From positions 3,038,001-3,102,000 of the forward strand of contig NZ_PDBX01000001.1 of NCBI RefSeq assembly GCF_002564105.1: DNA of 64,000 nt. The letters are read 5' to 3'. The translations under genes were made by a program, and so were the position numbers. The stretch comes from Collimonas sp. PA-H2 (lineage in GTDB: Bacteria > Pseudomonadota > Gammaproteobacteria > Burkholderiales > Burkholderiaceae_D). Below are positions 37,424 to 45,773 of the stretch, in pieces (the first letter of the stretch is position 1; every line of letters begins with the position of its first letter). Below the pieces are notes generated by a model. The model saw only the letters and a list, made by a program, of their open reading frames with translations. It did no database searches and was not told the DNA's origin.

Positions 37424-37514
37424 GCTAGCGGCGCGGCAGTGGAAGTTGTTGGCATCATACTCTTGCTCTTGGGGCCGGCGCCGGTGTTCCAGCGCCGGCC
37501 GCTGTGTAAAACTA

Positions 37515-38639
37515 TCAATGCGCGGGAACCGCGACCGGTTCGCCGCCCTTGAACTGATAGATGGTGACCGGCGCATTCTTCAAGTCGTGGCTGGCGTCGA
37601 ACTCATACTCGCCGACCACCCCTGAATACTTCATGGCCGCCAGCACCGGGCCGAATCTGGCAGGCTCGGTGGAGCCGGCTTTTTTCATGGCTTCGGCAAT
37701 CATCAGCATGCCGTCGTAGAAATAGGGCGCATAAGTCAGCGGCGCCTTGCCGTAGGTTTTCTGGAAGTCGCTCAGGAAGACCTTCTCGCCTGCCTTGTCG
37801 CCCAGTACGGTGCCGCCTTGCACGCAATAGACCTTGTCGTTGACGGCATCGCCGCCGAGCTTGCCGGTTTCCGCATTGCAGATGGCGTCGCCGCCCATCA
37901 GCACCACATCGAGGCCGAGCTGCTTCATCTGGCGCTTCATGGCGGCAGCCTGGGCGAAGTAGCCGCCGTAGAAGATGGCGTCGACCTGCTTGCCTTTGAT
38001 TGAGGTCAGGATGGCGCTGAATTCGCTCGCCTTGTCGTTGGTGAATTCACGGCTGACGATCTCGATCTGACTGGCCTTGGCCGCCTTCAGGAAGGCATCG
38101 GCGACACCCTGGCCGTAAGCGGTGCGGTCATCGATGACCGCCACTTTTTTCAATTTCAGCTGCCTGGCCGCATAGACCGCCATGTTGCCACCCAGCTGGC
38201 TGTCGTTGGGATCGAGCCGGAACACATGCTCGTAGCCTTGTTGCGTGATGCGCGGATTGGTGCCGACGGTCGCCATCACCACGCCGGCGTCGTTATACAC
38301 CTTGGAGGCCGGGATCGCCACGCCCGAGTTGTAGGGACCGAGCACCGCCTTGACCTTGCTGTCCACCAGTTTCTGCGCCACCGCAACGCCGGCTTTCGGA
38401 TCACCCTGGTCGTCCTCTGTCAGCAGCTGGAAACTCAGCACTTTGCCGGCGACCGTGAACTTGTTCTTGTTGAGTTGTTCGATCGCCATTTTGGCGCCGC
38501 TTTCATTATCTTTGCCTGCCGGCGCCTGCGGTCCGGTCAGCGGACTCGTCAGACCGATTTTTACGACTTCCTGCGCCGTAGACGCGGCGCTCAATACAAC
38601 ACTGCAGGCCAGGCAAATTGCTTTGACGGTAAAGCTCAT
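37515..38639 (-). CDS. Periplasmic branched-chain-amino-acid-type binding protein
   Basis: A 374-residue Leu/Ile/Val-binding type (LivJ) substrate-binding protein with a clear signal peptide (VKAICLACSVVLSAASTAQ, cleavage near residue 22). The mature domain starts VVKIGLTSPLTGPQAPAGKDNESGA, seen as KIGLTSPLTGPQ. It lies inside the hydroxyproline island and has a good ribosome site (AGGAGCG) before 38639. No permease or ATPase gene of an ABC system is nearby, so its partners are encoded elsewhere or it works as a sensor. Hydroxyproline as ligand is inference. Confidence 0.88.
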   Translation of the reverse strand: MSFTVKAICLACSVVLSAASTAQEVVKIGLTSPLTGPQAPAGKDNESGAKMAIEQLNKNKFTVAGKVLSFQLLTEDDQGDPKAGVAVAQKLVDSKVKAVLGPYNSGVAIPASKVYNDAGVVMATVGTNPRITQQGYEHVFRLDPNDSQLGGNMAVYAARQLKLKKVAVIDDRTAYGQGVADAFLKAAKASQIEIVSREFTNDKASEFSAILTSIKGKQVDAIFYGGYFAQAAAMKRQMKQLGLDVVLMGGDAICNAETGKLGGDAVNDKVYCVQGGTVLGDKAGEKVFLSDFQKTYGKAPLTYAPYFYDGMLMIAEAMKKAGSTEPARFGPVLAAMKYSGVVGEYEFDASHDLKNAPVTIYQFKGGEPVAVPAH

Positions 38640-38693
38640 TTTCTTCGCTCCTGAATAGTTTTCTTGGATTTGTACTGATCTGTGCAAGATCCA

Positions 38694-38707
38694 TGCAGAG
38701 TTCTGCA
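38694..38707. promoter_or_regulatory. Near-perfect palindrome close to the binding-protein gene
   Basis: TGCAGA-GT-TCTGCA is a 14-bp inverted repeat 55 bp upstream of the binding-protein ATG, and a wider CTGTGCA / TGCACAG pair encloses it (about 38680-38710). It could be a regulator site for that gene. No regulator can be named from sequence alone. Confidence 0.45.
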
Positions 38708-38802
38708 CAGTATTGGCGGCCCTGGCGGATGCTGCCGGCGCCGGCTTTTGCGAGTCGTGTTTTTACTCCCTTTTTCGTGTGCGGGTGCTTCATTTAAATA
38801 TA

Positions 38803-38820
38803 TTGCAAATATATTTGCAA
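38803..38820. promoter_or_regulatory. Perfect 18-bp palindrome TTGCAAATATATTTGCAA, candidate operator
   Basis: The sequence is fully self-complementary and lies in the 261-bp divergent region between the binding-protein gene (minus) and the DapA-like gene (plus), 81 bp before the latter's ATG. GntR/FCD regulators bind AT-centred palindromes of this kind, and a GntR gene is the next but one downstream. The binder is inferred. Confidence 0.65.
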
Positions 38821-38900
38821 GATATTAGTATCGCTTTCATCGATCTTTTCCAACACTGGCCGCCGCACCAGCCAGTTTCTTTTTCATCAAGGAGCCGCAC

Positions 38901-39821
38901 ATGTCGTCAGCAAAATGGGAAGGCGTATTCCCCGCCGTCACCACCAAATTCAAGGAAAATGAAGACCTCGATCACGCCGAGATGGAAAAGCATTACGCTT
39001 TCCAGATCGACAGCGGCGTACATGGCCTGGTCACCTGCGGATCGCTGGGAGAAGCCAGCACGCTGTCGCTGGATGAGAAGCTGGAAGTCACGAAAATCGC
39101 CTTGTCGGTGGCCGCCGGCCGCGTGCCGGTGCTGGCCAATGTCTCCGAGCTGCGCACCCGGGATGCGGTGCATTTCGCCGAGCAAGCCGCCAAGCTGGGC
39201 GTGCAAGGCCTGATGGTGATGCCGTCGGTGCTGTACGTGGCCGACGCCCGCGAAGCCAAGGACAACCTGCGCACCATCGCCAACGCCGCGCAGCTGCCGG
39301 TGATGGTGTACAACAATCCGGTGGCCTACCGGGTCGACCTGACGCCGCAGGATTTCGTCGAACTGGCGGATTGCAAATGGCTGGTGGCGATCAAGGAATC
39401 GACTGACAACATCCGCCGCATCACTGACTTGCGCAATGCGCTGGGCGACCGCTATCAATTGTTCATGGGCGTGGACGACCTGGCGTTCGAAGCGCTGGCC
39501 ATCGGCGCCGATGGCTTGCTGGCCGGCGTGGTGGTGGCCTTCCCGAAAGAAACCGTGGCGCTGTACACGCTGATGAAAGCCAAGCGCTATGAAGAAGCGC
39601 TCAAGCTGTATCAATGGATGACGCCGCTGCTGCATCTGGACGTGTCGACCAAGCTGGTGCAAAACCTCAAGCTGATCGAAGCCATGGCTGGCGTCGGCAA
39701 TGAAAACGTGCGCCGCCCGCGTCAGCCGCTGGCGGGAGAAGAGCGCGCGCGCGTCGCCGCTGTCATCCAGCATGCCATCGATACCCGTCCCGATCTGAGC
39801 CAGTTCAAGCTTGACCGATGA
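38901..39821 (+). CDS. lhpC: DapA-family 1-pyrroline-4-hydroxy-2-carboxylate deaminase
   Basis: A 306-residue class I aldolase-fold protein of the dihydrodipicolinate synthase family. The Schiff-base lysine is Lys165 in AIKESTDNIRRI and the catalytic tyrosine is Tyr137 in MVYNNP. GSLGEASTLS corresponds to the substrate-carboxylate loop. In hydroxyproline islands this family converts pyrroline-4-hydroxy-2-carboxylate to 2-oxoglutarate semialdehyde with loss of ammonia. The adjacent semialdehyde dehydrogenase supports that over lysine biosynthesis. An AGGAG lies 10 bases before the ATG. Confidence 0.9.
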   Translation: MSSAKWEGVFPAVTTKFKENEDLDHAEMEKHYAFQIDSGVHGLVTCGSLGEASTLSLDEKLEVTKIALSVAAGRVPVLANVSELRTRDAVHFAEQAAKLGVQGLMVMPSVLYVADAREAKDNLRTIANAAQLPVMVYNNPVAYRVDLTPQDFVELADCKWLVAIKESTDNIRRITDLRNALGDRYQLFMGVDDLAFEALAIGADGLLAGVVVAFPKETVALYTLMKAKRYEEALKLYQWMTPLLHLDVSTKLVQNLKLIEAMAGVGNENVRRPRQPLAGEERARVAAVIQHAIDTRPDLSQFKLDR

Positions 39822-39922
39822 GCCTGCAATCTGCTGCAGGCGGCGGCCGGACTGCTATCATTTGATCTTGCCCGTGCAGGGAAGCAGTACGGGGTAAGCA
39901 GAATAGGGATAGCTAAAACACC

Positions 39923-40597
39923 ATGGTCAGCAGTAAAAAAAACGAACGCAGCCTGCCGCCGCCCAAATTACGGGCGGCGGACATCGCCTACGACACGCTG
40001 GAAAACCTGATCGTCACCTTGCAGATCGCTCCCGGCGCCCCCATCGTCGAAGCCGACCTGGTGGAAATGACGGGACATGGCCGCACGCCCTTGCGCGAAG
40101 CCTTGCTGCGCATGACTTCGAACGGCCTGATCGAGCAGATGCCGCGGCGCGGCCTGATCGTCAGCGACATCGAAGCGGCCGAGCATCTGACCCTGATCGA
40201 AACCAGGCGCGTGCTGGACCAGTTGATCGCGCAAAGCGCCGCGCGCAAGGCGACGCCGCAGCAGCGCAAGGATTTGCTGGCTTGCGCCAAGCGCATGGTG
40301 GCGGCGGCCAAGAAGGACGATCTGGGCGCATACATGCAAGCCGACCAGGAGCTCGATCACGTGGTGCACGCGGCTTGCCGCAATCCATCGGCAGTGGCGG
40401 CGGTGACGCCGCTGATCATCAAGTGCCGGCGCTTCTGGTATGCCTTCCAGCACGAGGGCGATATCGTGGAAGGCGCCAAATGCCATATGCAGATGGCCGC
40501 TTCGGTGGCTGACGGCGATCCGCAGGAAGCGGTCAAAGGCGCCAGCGCCCTGATCGACTACCTGGAACTGTTTGCGCGCAAAGTCATAGACAACTAA
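39923..40597 (+). CDS. GntR-family regulator (FCD domain)
   Basis: A 224-residue transcription factor with an N-terminal winged helix (about residues 15-85, [22 protein letters not shown], core [12 protein letters not shown]) and a C-terminal all-helical FCD ligand domain. The FCD histidine/aspartate metal site is suggested by [14 protein letters not shown]. It sits between the deaminase and dehydrogenase genes and probably represses the hydroxyproline genes until an intermediate binds. The palindrome at 38803 is a plausible target. Confidence 0.9.
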   Translation: MVSSKKNERSLPPPKLRAADIAYDTLENLIVTLQIAPGAPIVEADLVEMTGHGRTPLREALLRMTSNGLIEQMPRRGLIVSDIEAAEHLTLIETRRVLDQLIAQSAARKATPQQRKDLLACAKRMVAAAKKDDLGAYMQADQELDHVVHAACRNPSAVAAVTPLIIKCRRFWYAFQHEGDIVEGAKCHMQMAASVADGDPQEAVKGASALIDYLELFARKVIDN

Positions 40598-40619
40598 GAA
40601 ATATCACGCAAGAGGAAAT

Positions 40620-42194
40620 ATGCCCATCAGCGGACAATCCATCATCGGCAGCAGCCGGAGCAATAGCCAGGGTGCTGTATTCCGAGCCTTCGATACAGTG
40701 CAGGGCAAACAGATAGGGCCCGATTTCCATAGCGCCGAGCCGCAGGATATCGAGCGCGCTTGCGCGCTGGCGCAAGCCGCTTTCGATGCCTATCGCGAAA
40801 CCGGCCAGGAAGCGCGCGCCGGATTTCTGGAAACGATCGCCCAGCAGATCCTCGACATCGGCGATGAACTGATCCTGCGCGCCATGGCGGAAAGCGGCTT
40901 GCCGCGCGCCCGCCTGGAAGGCGAACGCGGCCGTACGGTGGGACAGTTGCGGTTGTTTGCCGCAGTGCAGCGCGAAGGCTCGTGGAACGATGCCCGCATC
41001 GATCCGGCCTTGCTGGAACGCTCGCCGCTGCCGCGCGTCGATCTGCGTTTGCGCAATATTGCCATCGGTCCGGTGGCGGTGTTCGGCGCCAGCAATTTCC
41101 CCTTGGCGTTTTCAGTGGCGGGCGGCGATGCCGCCGCCGCGCTGGCGGCTGGCTGTCCGGTGGTGGTCAAGGCGCATCCGGCGCATCCGGGTACCTCGGA
41201 ACTGGTCGGGCGCGCCGTGCAGCAGGCGGTTGCCGCTTGCGGTTTGCCGGAGGGCGTGTTTTCGCTGTTGACTGGCAGCGGCAATGCTTTGGGAACCGCA
41301 CTGGTACAGAATCGGCACATACAGGCAGTCGGTTTTACCGGCTCGCGCCAAGGCGGCTTGGCCCTGATGCAAGTGGCGGCGGCGCGGCCGCAGCCGATCC
41401 CGGTGTATGCCGAAATGAGCAGTATCAATCCGGTTTATCTGCTGCCGGCAGCGCTGGCGGCACGCGGCGAAGCCATCGCCAAAGGTTTCGCCGATTCGGT
41501 GACGCTGGGGGCGGGGCAGTTCTGCACCAATCCTGGACTGGTGTTGGGCCTGGCCGGCGCCGACTTTGAGCGCTTTGCGCAACTGGCTGGCGAGGAACTG
41601 GCGTGGCGTAGTGCGGCGGCCATGTTGACCACTGGAATTCACGAAACCTACGAGCGCGGCGTAGCGACACTGGCGGCGCAAGCCGATGTCCGGCAATTGG
41701 GGCAGGGTGCAGCTGCGGAAGGCTGCCAGGCAGCTCCGGCCTTGTTCGCGACCAGCGCGACGGCCTTCCTCTCCAATCCGGTGTTGAGTGCGGAAGTATT
41801 CGGGCCGGTCTCCTTGCTGGTGGCTTGTGCAGATGAAAACGAATTGCTGCAAGTGAGCGAGCATCTGGAAGGACAGTTGACCGCTACCCTGCAGATGGAT
41901 GAAGACGACAAGGCTCTGGCGCGCCGTCTGTTGCCCGTGCTGGAGCGCAAAGTTGGCCGCATCCTGGCCAATGGTTTTCCCACCGGAGTTGAGGTGTCGC
42001 ACGCGATGGTGCATGGCGGCCCGTTCCCGGCGACCTCGGACAGCCGCAGCACCTCGGTCGGCAGCGCCGCGATCTACCGCTTCCTGCGTCCGGTGTCCTA
42101 CCAGAACCTGGCGCAAGACTTGTTGCCAGCCGCGCTGCAGGATGCCAATCCGCTGGGTATCTGGCAGCGGCGTGACGGTCAGCTGGAAAAATAA
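40620..42194 (+). CDS. 2-oxoglutarate semialdehyde dehydrogenase
   Basis: A 524-residue aldehyde dehydrogenase of the NADP-preferring KGSADH type, longer than typical ALDH. The catalytic cysteine is Cys302 in [34 protein letters not shown] (core [15 protein letters not shown]) and [11 protein letters not shown] are the nucleotide-site blocks. It should oxidise 2-oxoglutarate semialdehyde to 2-oxoglutarate, the last step of hydroxyproline degradation. An AGAGGAAAT motif lies just before the start, 22 bp after the regulator. Confidence 0.92.
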   Translation: MPISGQSIIGSSRSNSQGAVFRAFDTVQGKQIGPDFHSAEPQDIERACALAQAAFDAYRETGQEARAGFLETIAQQILDIGDELILRAMAESGLPRARLEGERGRTVGQLRLFAAVQREGSWNDARIDPALLERSPLPRVDLRLRNIAIGPVAVFGASNFPLAFSVAGGDAAAALAAGCPVVVKAHPAHPGTSELVGRAVQQAVAACGLPEGVFSLLTGSGNALGTALVQNRHIQAVGFTGSRQGGLALMQVAAARPQPIPVYAEMSSINPVYLLPAALAARGEAIAKGFADSVTLGAGQFCTNPGLVLGLAGADFERFAQLAGEELAWRSAAAMLTTGIHETYERGVATLAAQADVRQLGQGAAAEGCQAAPALFATSATAFLSNPVLSAEVFGPVSLLVACADENELLQVSEHLEGQLTATLQMDEDDKALARRLLPVLERKVGRILANGFPTGVEVSHAMVHGGPFPATSDSRSTSVGSAAIYRFLRPVSYQNLAQDLLPAALQDANPLGIWQRRDGQLEK

Positions 42195-42197
42195 GGC

Positions 42198-43049
42198 TCA
42201 GAAATCCAGCTCAAGCGTGATTTCCTGGCCGACGTGCAGTGTTTCACCGGCGCCGGCCTGCACGATGGCATTGACGCCAAAGGTAGGTGCGCCGTCGACG
42301 CGCGGATTGCCGCGATAGGTCAGCAGGATATCCATGGGATCAGGGCCGAATTCACCGGTGGCCTGGTCGACCGAGGGCATCGGACAGCGTGTGCAAGGCT
42401 TGACGGGCTGCAAGCGCACCGGGCCGGCCTCGATAGTCGCGGCAAAATCTTCTTCAAACGCCTCCACGCCGTCGATCACGATGTTCGGACGATAGCGGTT
42501 CATCGGCACCGCGGTGCGGCCCTGGGCCTGCAGCTTCTGGTTCAAGTCATCCAGCGAACCTTGTGAAATCACGAGCATCGGAAAGCCGTCGGGGAAGCGG
42601 GTCGGAATATCCGCGTCGTCAGTCCATTTCTTGCTGGCCAGTCGTTTGACGGCGGGATCGAAGCGCGCCAGCCGGCAAGGCTGGCCGAGCACTTCGGAGA
42701 ACCAGCGGCTGGCCTCGTCGCCGCAATCGTGGGCGTTAAGCTGATCGTCCCAGATGGTGACTGTGACAACTGGCGCCAGTCCGGCTGCCAGCGGCGTGGT
42801 CGGGATTTTCAGCGGCGCCATGCCTGGCGCTTGCAGGATCATGACGCCTGCCTGCAAGGCTGGCGCGATCAGCGCCATGCGTGGATGGCTGCGTTGCGAC
42901 AGGAATTGTCCGGTGCTGTCGACCACCATCCATTCGCGGTCGTGCACTTGTTGATGGCAAAGGCCGGCGGCGGTAATCGTCGCCGCCTGCAGGGCGATGC
43001 CGGCGCAGGATTTGATCGGGTATAGCGTCAGCGTGGTAATGGTCGGCAT
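42198..43049 (-). CDS. MOSC-domain protein (YiiM/mARC-like)
   Basis: A 283-residue protein with the N-terminal MOSC beta-barrel (about 1-115, LTLYPIKSCAGI) and C-terminal MOSC domain. The conserved cysteine is in KPCTRCPMPSVDQATGEFGPDP (core PCTRCPM), the expected molybdenum-ligand region. These proteins transfer sulfur or reduce N-hydroxylated compounds with a molybdenum cofactor. It overlaps no neighbour: the ALDH gene ends 3 bp away on the other strand. Confidence 0.88.
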   Translation of the reverse strand: MPTITTLTLYPIKSCAGIALQAATITAAGLCHQQVHDREWMVVDSTGQFLSQRSHPRMALIAPALQAGVMILQAPGMAPLKIPTTPLAAGLAPVVTVTIWDDQLNAHDCGDEASRWFSEVLGQPCRLARFDPAVKRLASKKWTDDADIPTRFPDGFPMLVISQGSLDDLNQKLQAQGRTAVPMNRYRPNIVIDGVEAFEEDFAATIEAGPVRLQPVKPCTRCPMPSVDQATGEFGPDPMDILLTYRGNPRVDGAPTFGVNAIVQAGAGETLHVGQEITLELDF

Positions 43050-43055
43050 CGCTTG

Positions 43056-43958
43056 TTATTCCTTTATGCTTGATTCCGCCAGGATGGCGCTCAGCCAGTC
43101 CTGGAAATCCGTAATTGTAGTTGTCTTTGTGGTATCGAAGGGCGAGACCGAGAAATAACAGCCGCGCGCCGGCGCCGTGATGTCGAACAGGCGCACCAGG
43201 CGGCCGCTGGCGAGATGGTTGTGCACCAGGCAGCCGCGCGCCAGGGCGATGCCCTGGTCGGCCGCGGCGGCGTCCAGCAGATGCATGGGATCGTCGTAGA
43301 CTGGCCCGCTTTGCGGTTCGCCCTGCTCGATACCTGCCGCCGCAAACCACGGTTCCCAGCCGCCGTGGTGGGCAAAGCGCAGCAAGGGATGGCGCGGCAG
43401 GTCCTGCGGCCTGAGGTCTGGATAGCTAGCGGCGAAGGCTGGGCTGCAGACCGGGAAAATCACCTCCTTGAGCAGGCGCTCGTAGCGATGATTCTTGTGG
43501 CCGGCGCGGCCGTACCAGATGGCGACGTCGGCATCGCTGAAATCCAGTTCGCTCAGCTCGTGGCTGCTGCGCAGGCTGATGTTGATATGCGGGTGCTGCT
43601 GGTGGAATCCCGTCAGGCGCGGCACCAGCCAGGCGCTAGCAAACGACGGCGGTACGCTGACGCGCAAGGATTGCGCCGCGCGCTGGGGCGCGACCCGGCC
43701 TATGTGCAGGGCGCGATCCAGCATCAGCAGCGCCTGCCGTATTTCCCCCGCCAGCAGGCGGCCGCTGTCGGTCAGCGCCATCTGGCGGCCGTCGCGCTGG
43801 AACAGCTTGCGCCCGGTGCGCTGCTCCAGCGCGCGGATCTGGTGGCTGATGGCGCTATGGGTCAGATTCAGCTCCTCGCCAGCGCGGGTGTAGTTGCCGA
43901 GCCGGGCGGCGGCTTCAAAGGCGCGCAGGGTCTGGGTGGGCGGCAGGCGTTCAAACAT
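43056..43958 (-). CDS. LysR-family regulator, GcvA-like
   Basis: A 300-residue LysR regulator. The N-terminal winged helix is TLRAFEAAARLGNYTRAGEELNLTHSAISHQIRALEQRTG, with core LNLTHSAISHQIRALE, and the effector domain follows from about residue 95. It is close in sequence pattern to GcvA-type regulators. It lies between a MOSC gene on the same strand (6 bp away) and a divergent MFS transporter gene (134 bp away), which is its likely target. Confidence 0.89.
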   Translation of the reverse strand: MFERLPPTQTLRAFEAAARLGNYTRAGEELNLTHSAISHQIRALEQRTGRKLFQRDGRQMALTDSGRLLAGEIRQALLMLDRALHIGRVAPQRAAQSLRVSVPPSFASAWLVPRLTGFHQQHPHINISLRSSHELSELDFSDADVAIWYGRAGHKNHRYERLLKEVIFPVCSPAFAASYPDLRPQDLPRHPLLRFAHHGGWEPWFAAAGIEQGEPQSGPVYDDPMHLLDAAAADQGIALARGCLVHNHLASGRLVRLFDITAPARGCYFSVSPFDTTKTTTITDFQDWLSAILAESSIKE

Positions 43959-44092
43959 GGCGGCGGGGAGCTGGTCGGCGGTTTTCGGTTGATCGGTTAA
44001 TTCTATTCACATATAAGGATAAAACACTTCGTTGGCATTCGCACGGCTTGCTCACTAGTATCGGCATATTCCGATCTGATTAGTGAGCTGCC

Positions 44093-45322
44093 ATGAAACT
44101 TGCAACCCGCGTGTTCCTGATATTTTCTTCAGGCTATTTCATCTCTTACCTGGCGCGCGGCATCAATTTGCCGCTGGCGCCGCTGCTCAGCAGCGAGCTC
44201 GGCTTGTCGCCGGCGCAGCTGGGTTTGCTGACCAGCCTGTATTTCTTTGCTTTCGCCGCCTGCCAGCTGCCTTTAGGGCTGTTGCTGGACCGCTTCGGCC
44301 CGCGCCGGGTGCTGGCCTGCCTGCTGCTGGTGGCTGTCACCGGCGCTCTGGTGTCGGCCAACGCGCATGGCTTCGGCAGCCTGCTGCTTGGTCGGCTGTT
44401 GCTGGGGATTGGTACATCTGCTTGCCTGATGGCCGGCCTGAAGGCGATCGTGGCCTGGTTTCCGCATGATCACCTGCCCTTGATGAACGGCGCCATTTAT
44501 GCGATTGGCGGCTTGGGAGCGGTGGCTACCGGCACTCCGATTGCCTGGGCGCTTGGGATGACTACCTGGCGCGTGCTGTTTGTGGTGGTGGCTGGATTGA
44601 TCTTGCTGATCGTGCTGGGCTTGTTCACGCTGGTGCCGGAGAAGGATGAGCAGCATCCTAAAAGTACGCTGGGGGCGCAGTTGCGTGATATCGGCGGGAT
44701 TTTTCGTAGTGCTGTGTTCTGGCGTACCGCGCCGTTTGTGATGGCTAGCCAGGGGGTGTTTCTTGGGGTGCAGGGTTTGTGGGCGGGGCCTTATCTGCGG
44801 GATGTGGGCGGCTTGGCTGCTGCTGCGGGGGCGAATATCGTGGCGCTGGTGGGGTTGGCGATGGTGTTGGGGGCGGTGGGCTCGGGCTGGCTGGCGCGGC
44901 GTTTGCAGCGGCGGCGGATTTCTTTGCATGTCACTGCGGGGGCGGGGATGTTTTTGTTCATGCTGGCGCAGTTGCTGATTTTGCTTGATGTGCGGGTGTC
45001 TGGCTGGCTGTTGTGGGGGATGTATGGGGTGTTCGGGACGTCCGGGGTGTTGTCTTATGCGGCTTTGGTGCGGGAGTTTCCTGCGCATCTTGCAGGCCGG
45101 GTCAGTACTGGTTTGACCTTGGCGATTTTTGCGGGGGCGTTTGTGGTGCAGTATGGATTCGGCTTGTTGCTGAATGCCTGGCCGCATGATGACGGGGGTT
45201 ATGCGGTGGCGGCGCATCGGGCGTCATGGATGATTGCCTTAGCGGTGCAGTTGGCCGCAGGCATCTGGTTTTGCCGCCCGTTGCGAACTGTAGCTGTACG
45301 CGCTGCCAACCAACCGGCCTAG
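44093..45322 (+). CDS. MFS transporter
   Basis: A 409-residue major facilitator protein with twelve predicted helices. The start TRVFLIFSSGYFISYLARGINLPLAPLL, core FSSGYFISYLARG, and the first loop LLLDRFGPRRVLA, matching the conserved GxxxDRxGRR motif, identify the family. The substrate is unknown. From about 44690 the codon use shifts towards GGG, TTG and T-ending codons compared with the first half. It is divergent from the LysR gene. Confidence 0.87.
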   Translation: MKLATRVFLIFSSGYFISYLARGINLPLAPLLSSELGLSPAQLGLLTSLYFFAFAACQLPLGLLLDRFGPRRVLACLLLVAVTGALVSANAHGFGSLLLGRLLLGIGTSACLMAGLKAIVAWFPHDHLPLMNGAIYAIGGLGAVATGTPIAWALGMTTWRVLFVVVAGLILLIVLGLFTLVPEKDEQHPKSTLGAQLRDIGGIFRSAVFWRTAPFVMASQGVFLGVQGLWAGPYLRDVGGLAAAAGANIVALVGLAMVLGAVGSGWLARRLQRRRISLHVTAGAGMFLFMLAQLLILLDVRVSGWLLWGMYGVFGTSGVLSYAALVREFPAHLAGRVSTGLTLAIFAGAFVVQYGFGLLLNAWPHDDGGYAVAAHRASWMIALAVQLAAGIWFCRPLRTVAVRAANQPA

Positions 45323-45352
45323 CACCGCTGGTCGTTAATCCACCGTCGCAGC

Positions 45353-45411
45353 CAAATGGGGTCAGAGTTTTTTTTCGCGGTTCTTTGCGAAAATTACTCT
45401 GACCCCATTTG
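45353..45411. repeat. Palindromic repeat, GGGGTCAGAGT family
   Basis: CAAATGGGGTCAGAGT (45353-45368) pairs with ACTCTGACCCCATTTG (45396-45411), with an inner TTTTCGC/GCGAAAA stem. It is placed just past the stop of the MFS gene and may act as an mRNA 3' end structure. Two further full copies lie at 60652 and 60781. Confidence 0.85.
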
Positions 45412-45512
45412 ACGTTCTACGGAGTGAGTGCGGTGGCATGCTAAGAACGGTCTGTGGGTTGATAACACGGTAGCTACTCCGTGGATGCTTGCCGGGGGTA
45501 GCCCGGCAGCTA

Positions 45513-45559
45513 CTTACTTTCTTTTGCTTGCCTGCGCGGCCCGGCCAAAAGAAAGTAAG
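45513..45559. repeat. 14-bp inverted repeat CTTACTTTCTTTTG
   Basis: The perfect arms CTTACTTTCTTTTG (45513-45526) and CAAAAGAAAGTAAG (45546-45559) enclose a 19-nt GC-rich loop. The same block, followed by AAAGGCGACCGC, is one I recall from many Burkholderiales intergenic regions. Confidence 0.7.
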
Positions 45560-45607
45560 CAAAGAAAAGGCGACCGCAAAGCCGTTGCCCTCCCTTCGGT
45601 CGGGTCC

Positions 45608-45702
45608 CCAAATCCGGCGCGTGTCAGCCGGGTGGGGGACAAAACTCGCCTTCGGCTCAAACATGTCCCCCACAATTCCCGGCCGACACGCGCCGGATTT
45701 GG
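45608..45702. repeat. 95-bp nested hairpin
   Basis: CCAAATCCGGCGCGTGTC pairs with GACACGCGCCGGATTTGG at the two ends, and AGCCGGG/CCCGGCC and TGGGGGACA/TGTCCCCCA continue the fold inward. The loop is AT-poor and contains GCCTTCGGC. No open frame is required to explain it. Confidence 0.8.
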
Positions 45703-45773
45703 CAACGTCTCAATGCGGGGCACGTCAAAAGCAACGGCAACGGCAACGTCAAAAGCAACCGCAACTTCAAAAG

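Larger units (their letters stand above)
45323..45773. other. Repeat-rich intergenic region
   Basis: This 451-bp stretch has no convincing gene although two frames are open across it. It holds a GGGGTCAGAGT palindrome (45353-45411), a hairpin GCCGGG-CCCGGC at 45491-45507, a 14-bp inverted repeat CTTACTTTCTTTTG (45513-45526 with 45546-45559), a 95-bp nested hairpin (45608-45702), and short tandem repeats of CAACGGCAACGTCAAAAG type (about 45726-45775). Confidence 0.75.

Noticed and set aside
37473..37500. GGCCGGCGC hairpin after the binding-protein gene as terminator
   Set aside because: Stem of 9 bp is clear, but there is no T run on the minus strand, so its function is undecided.
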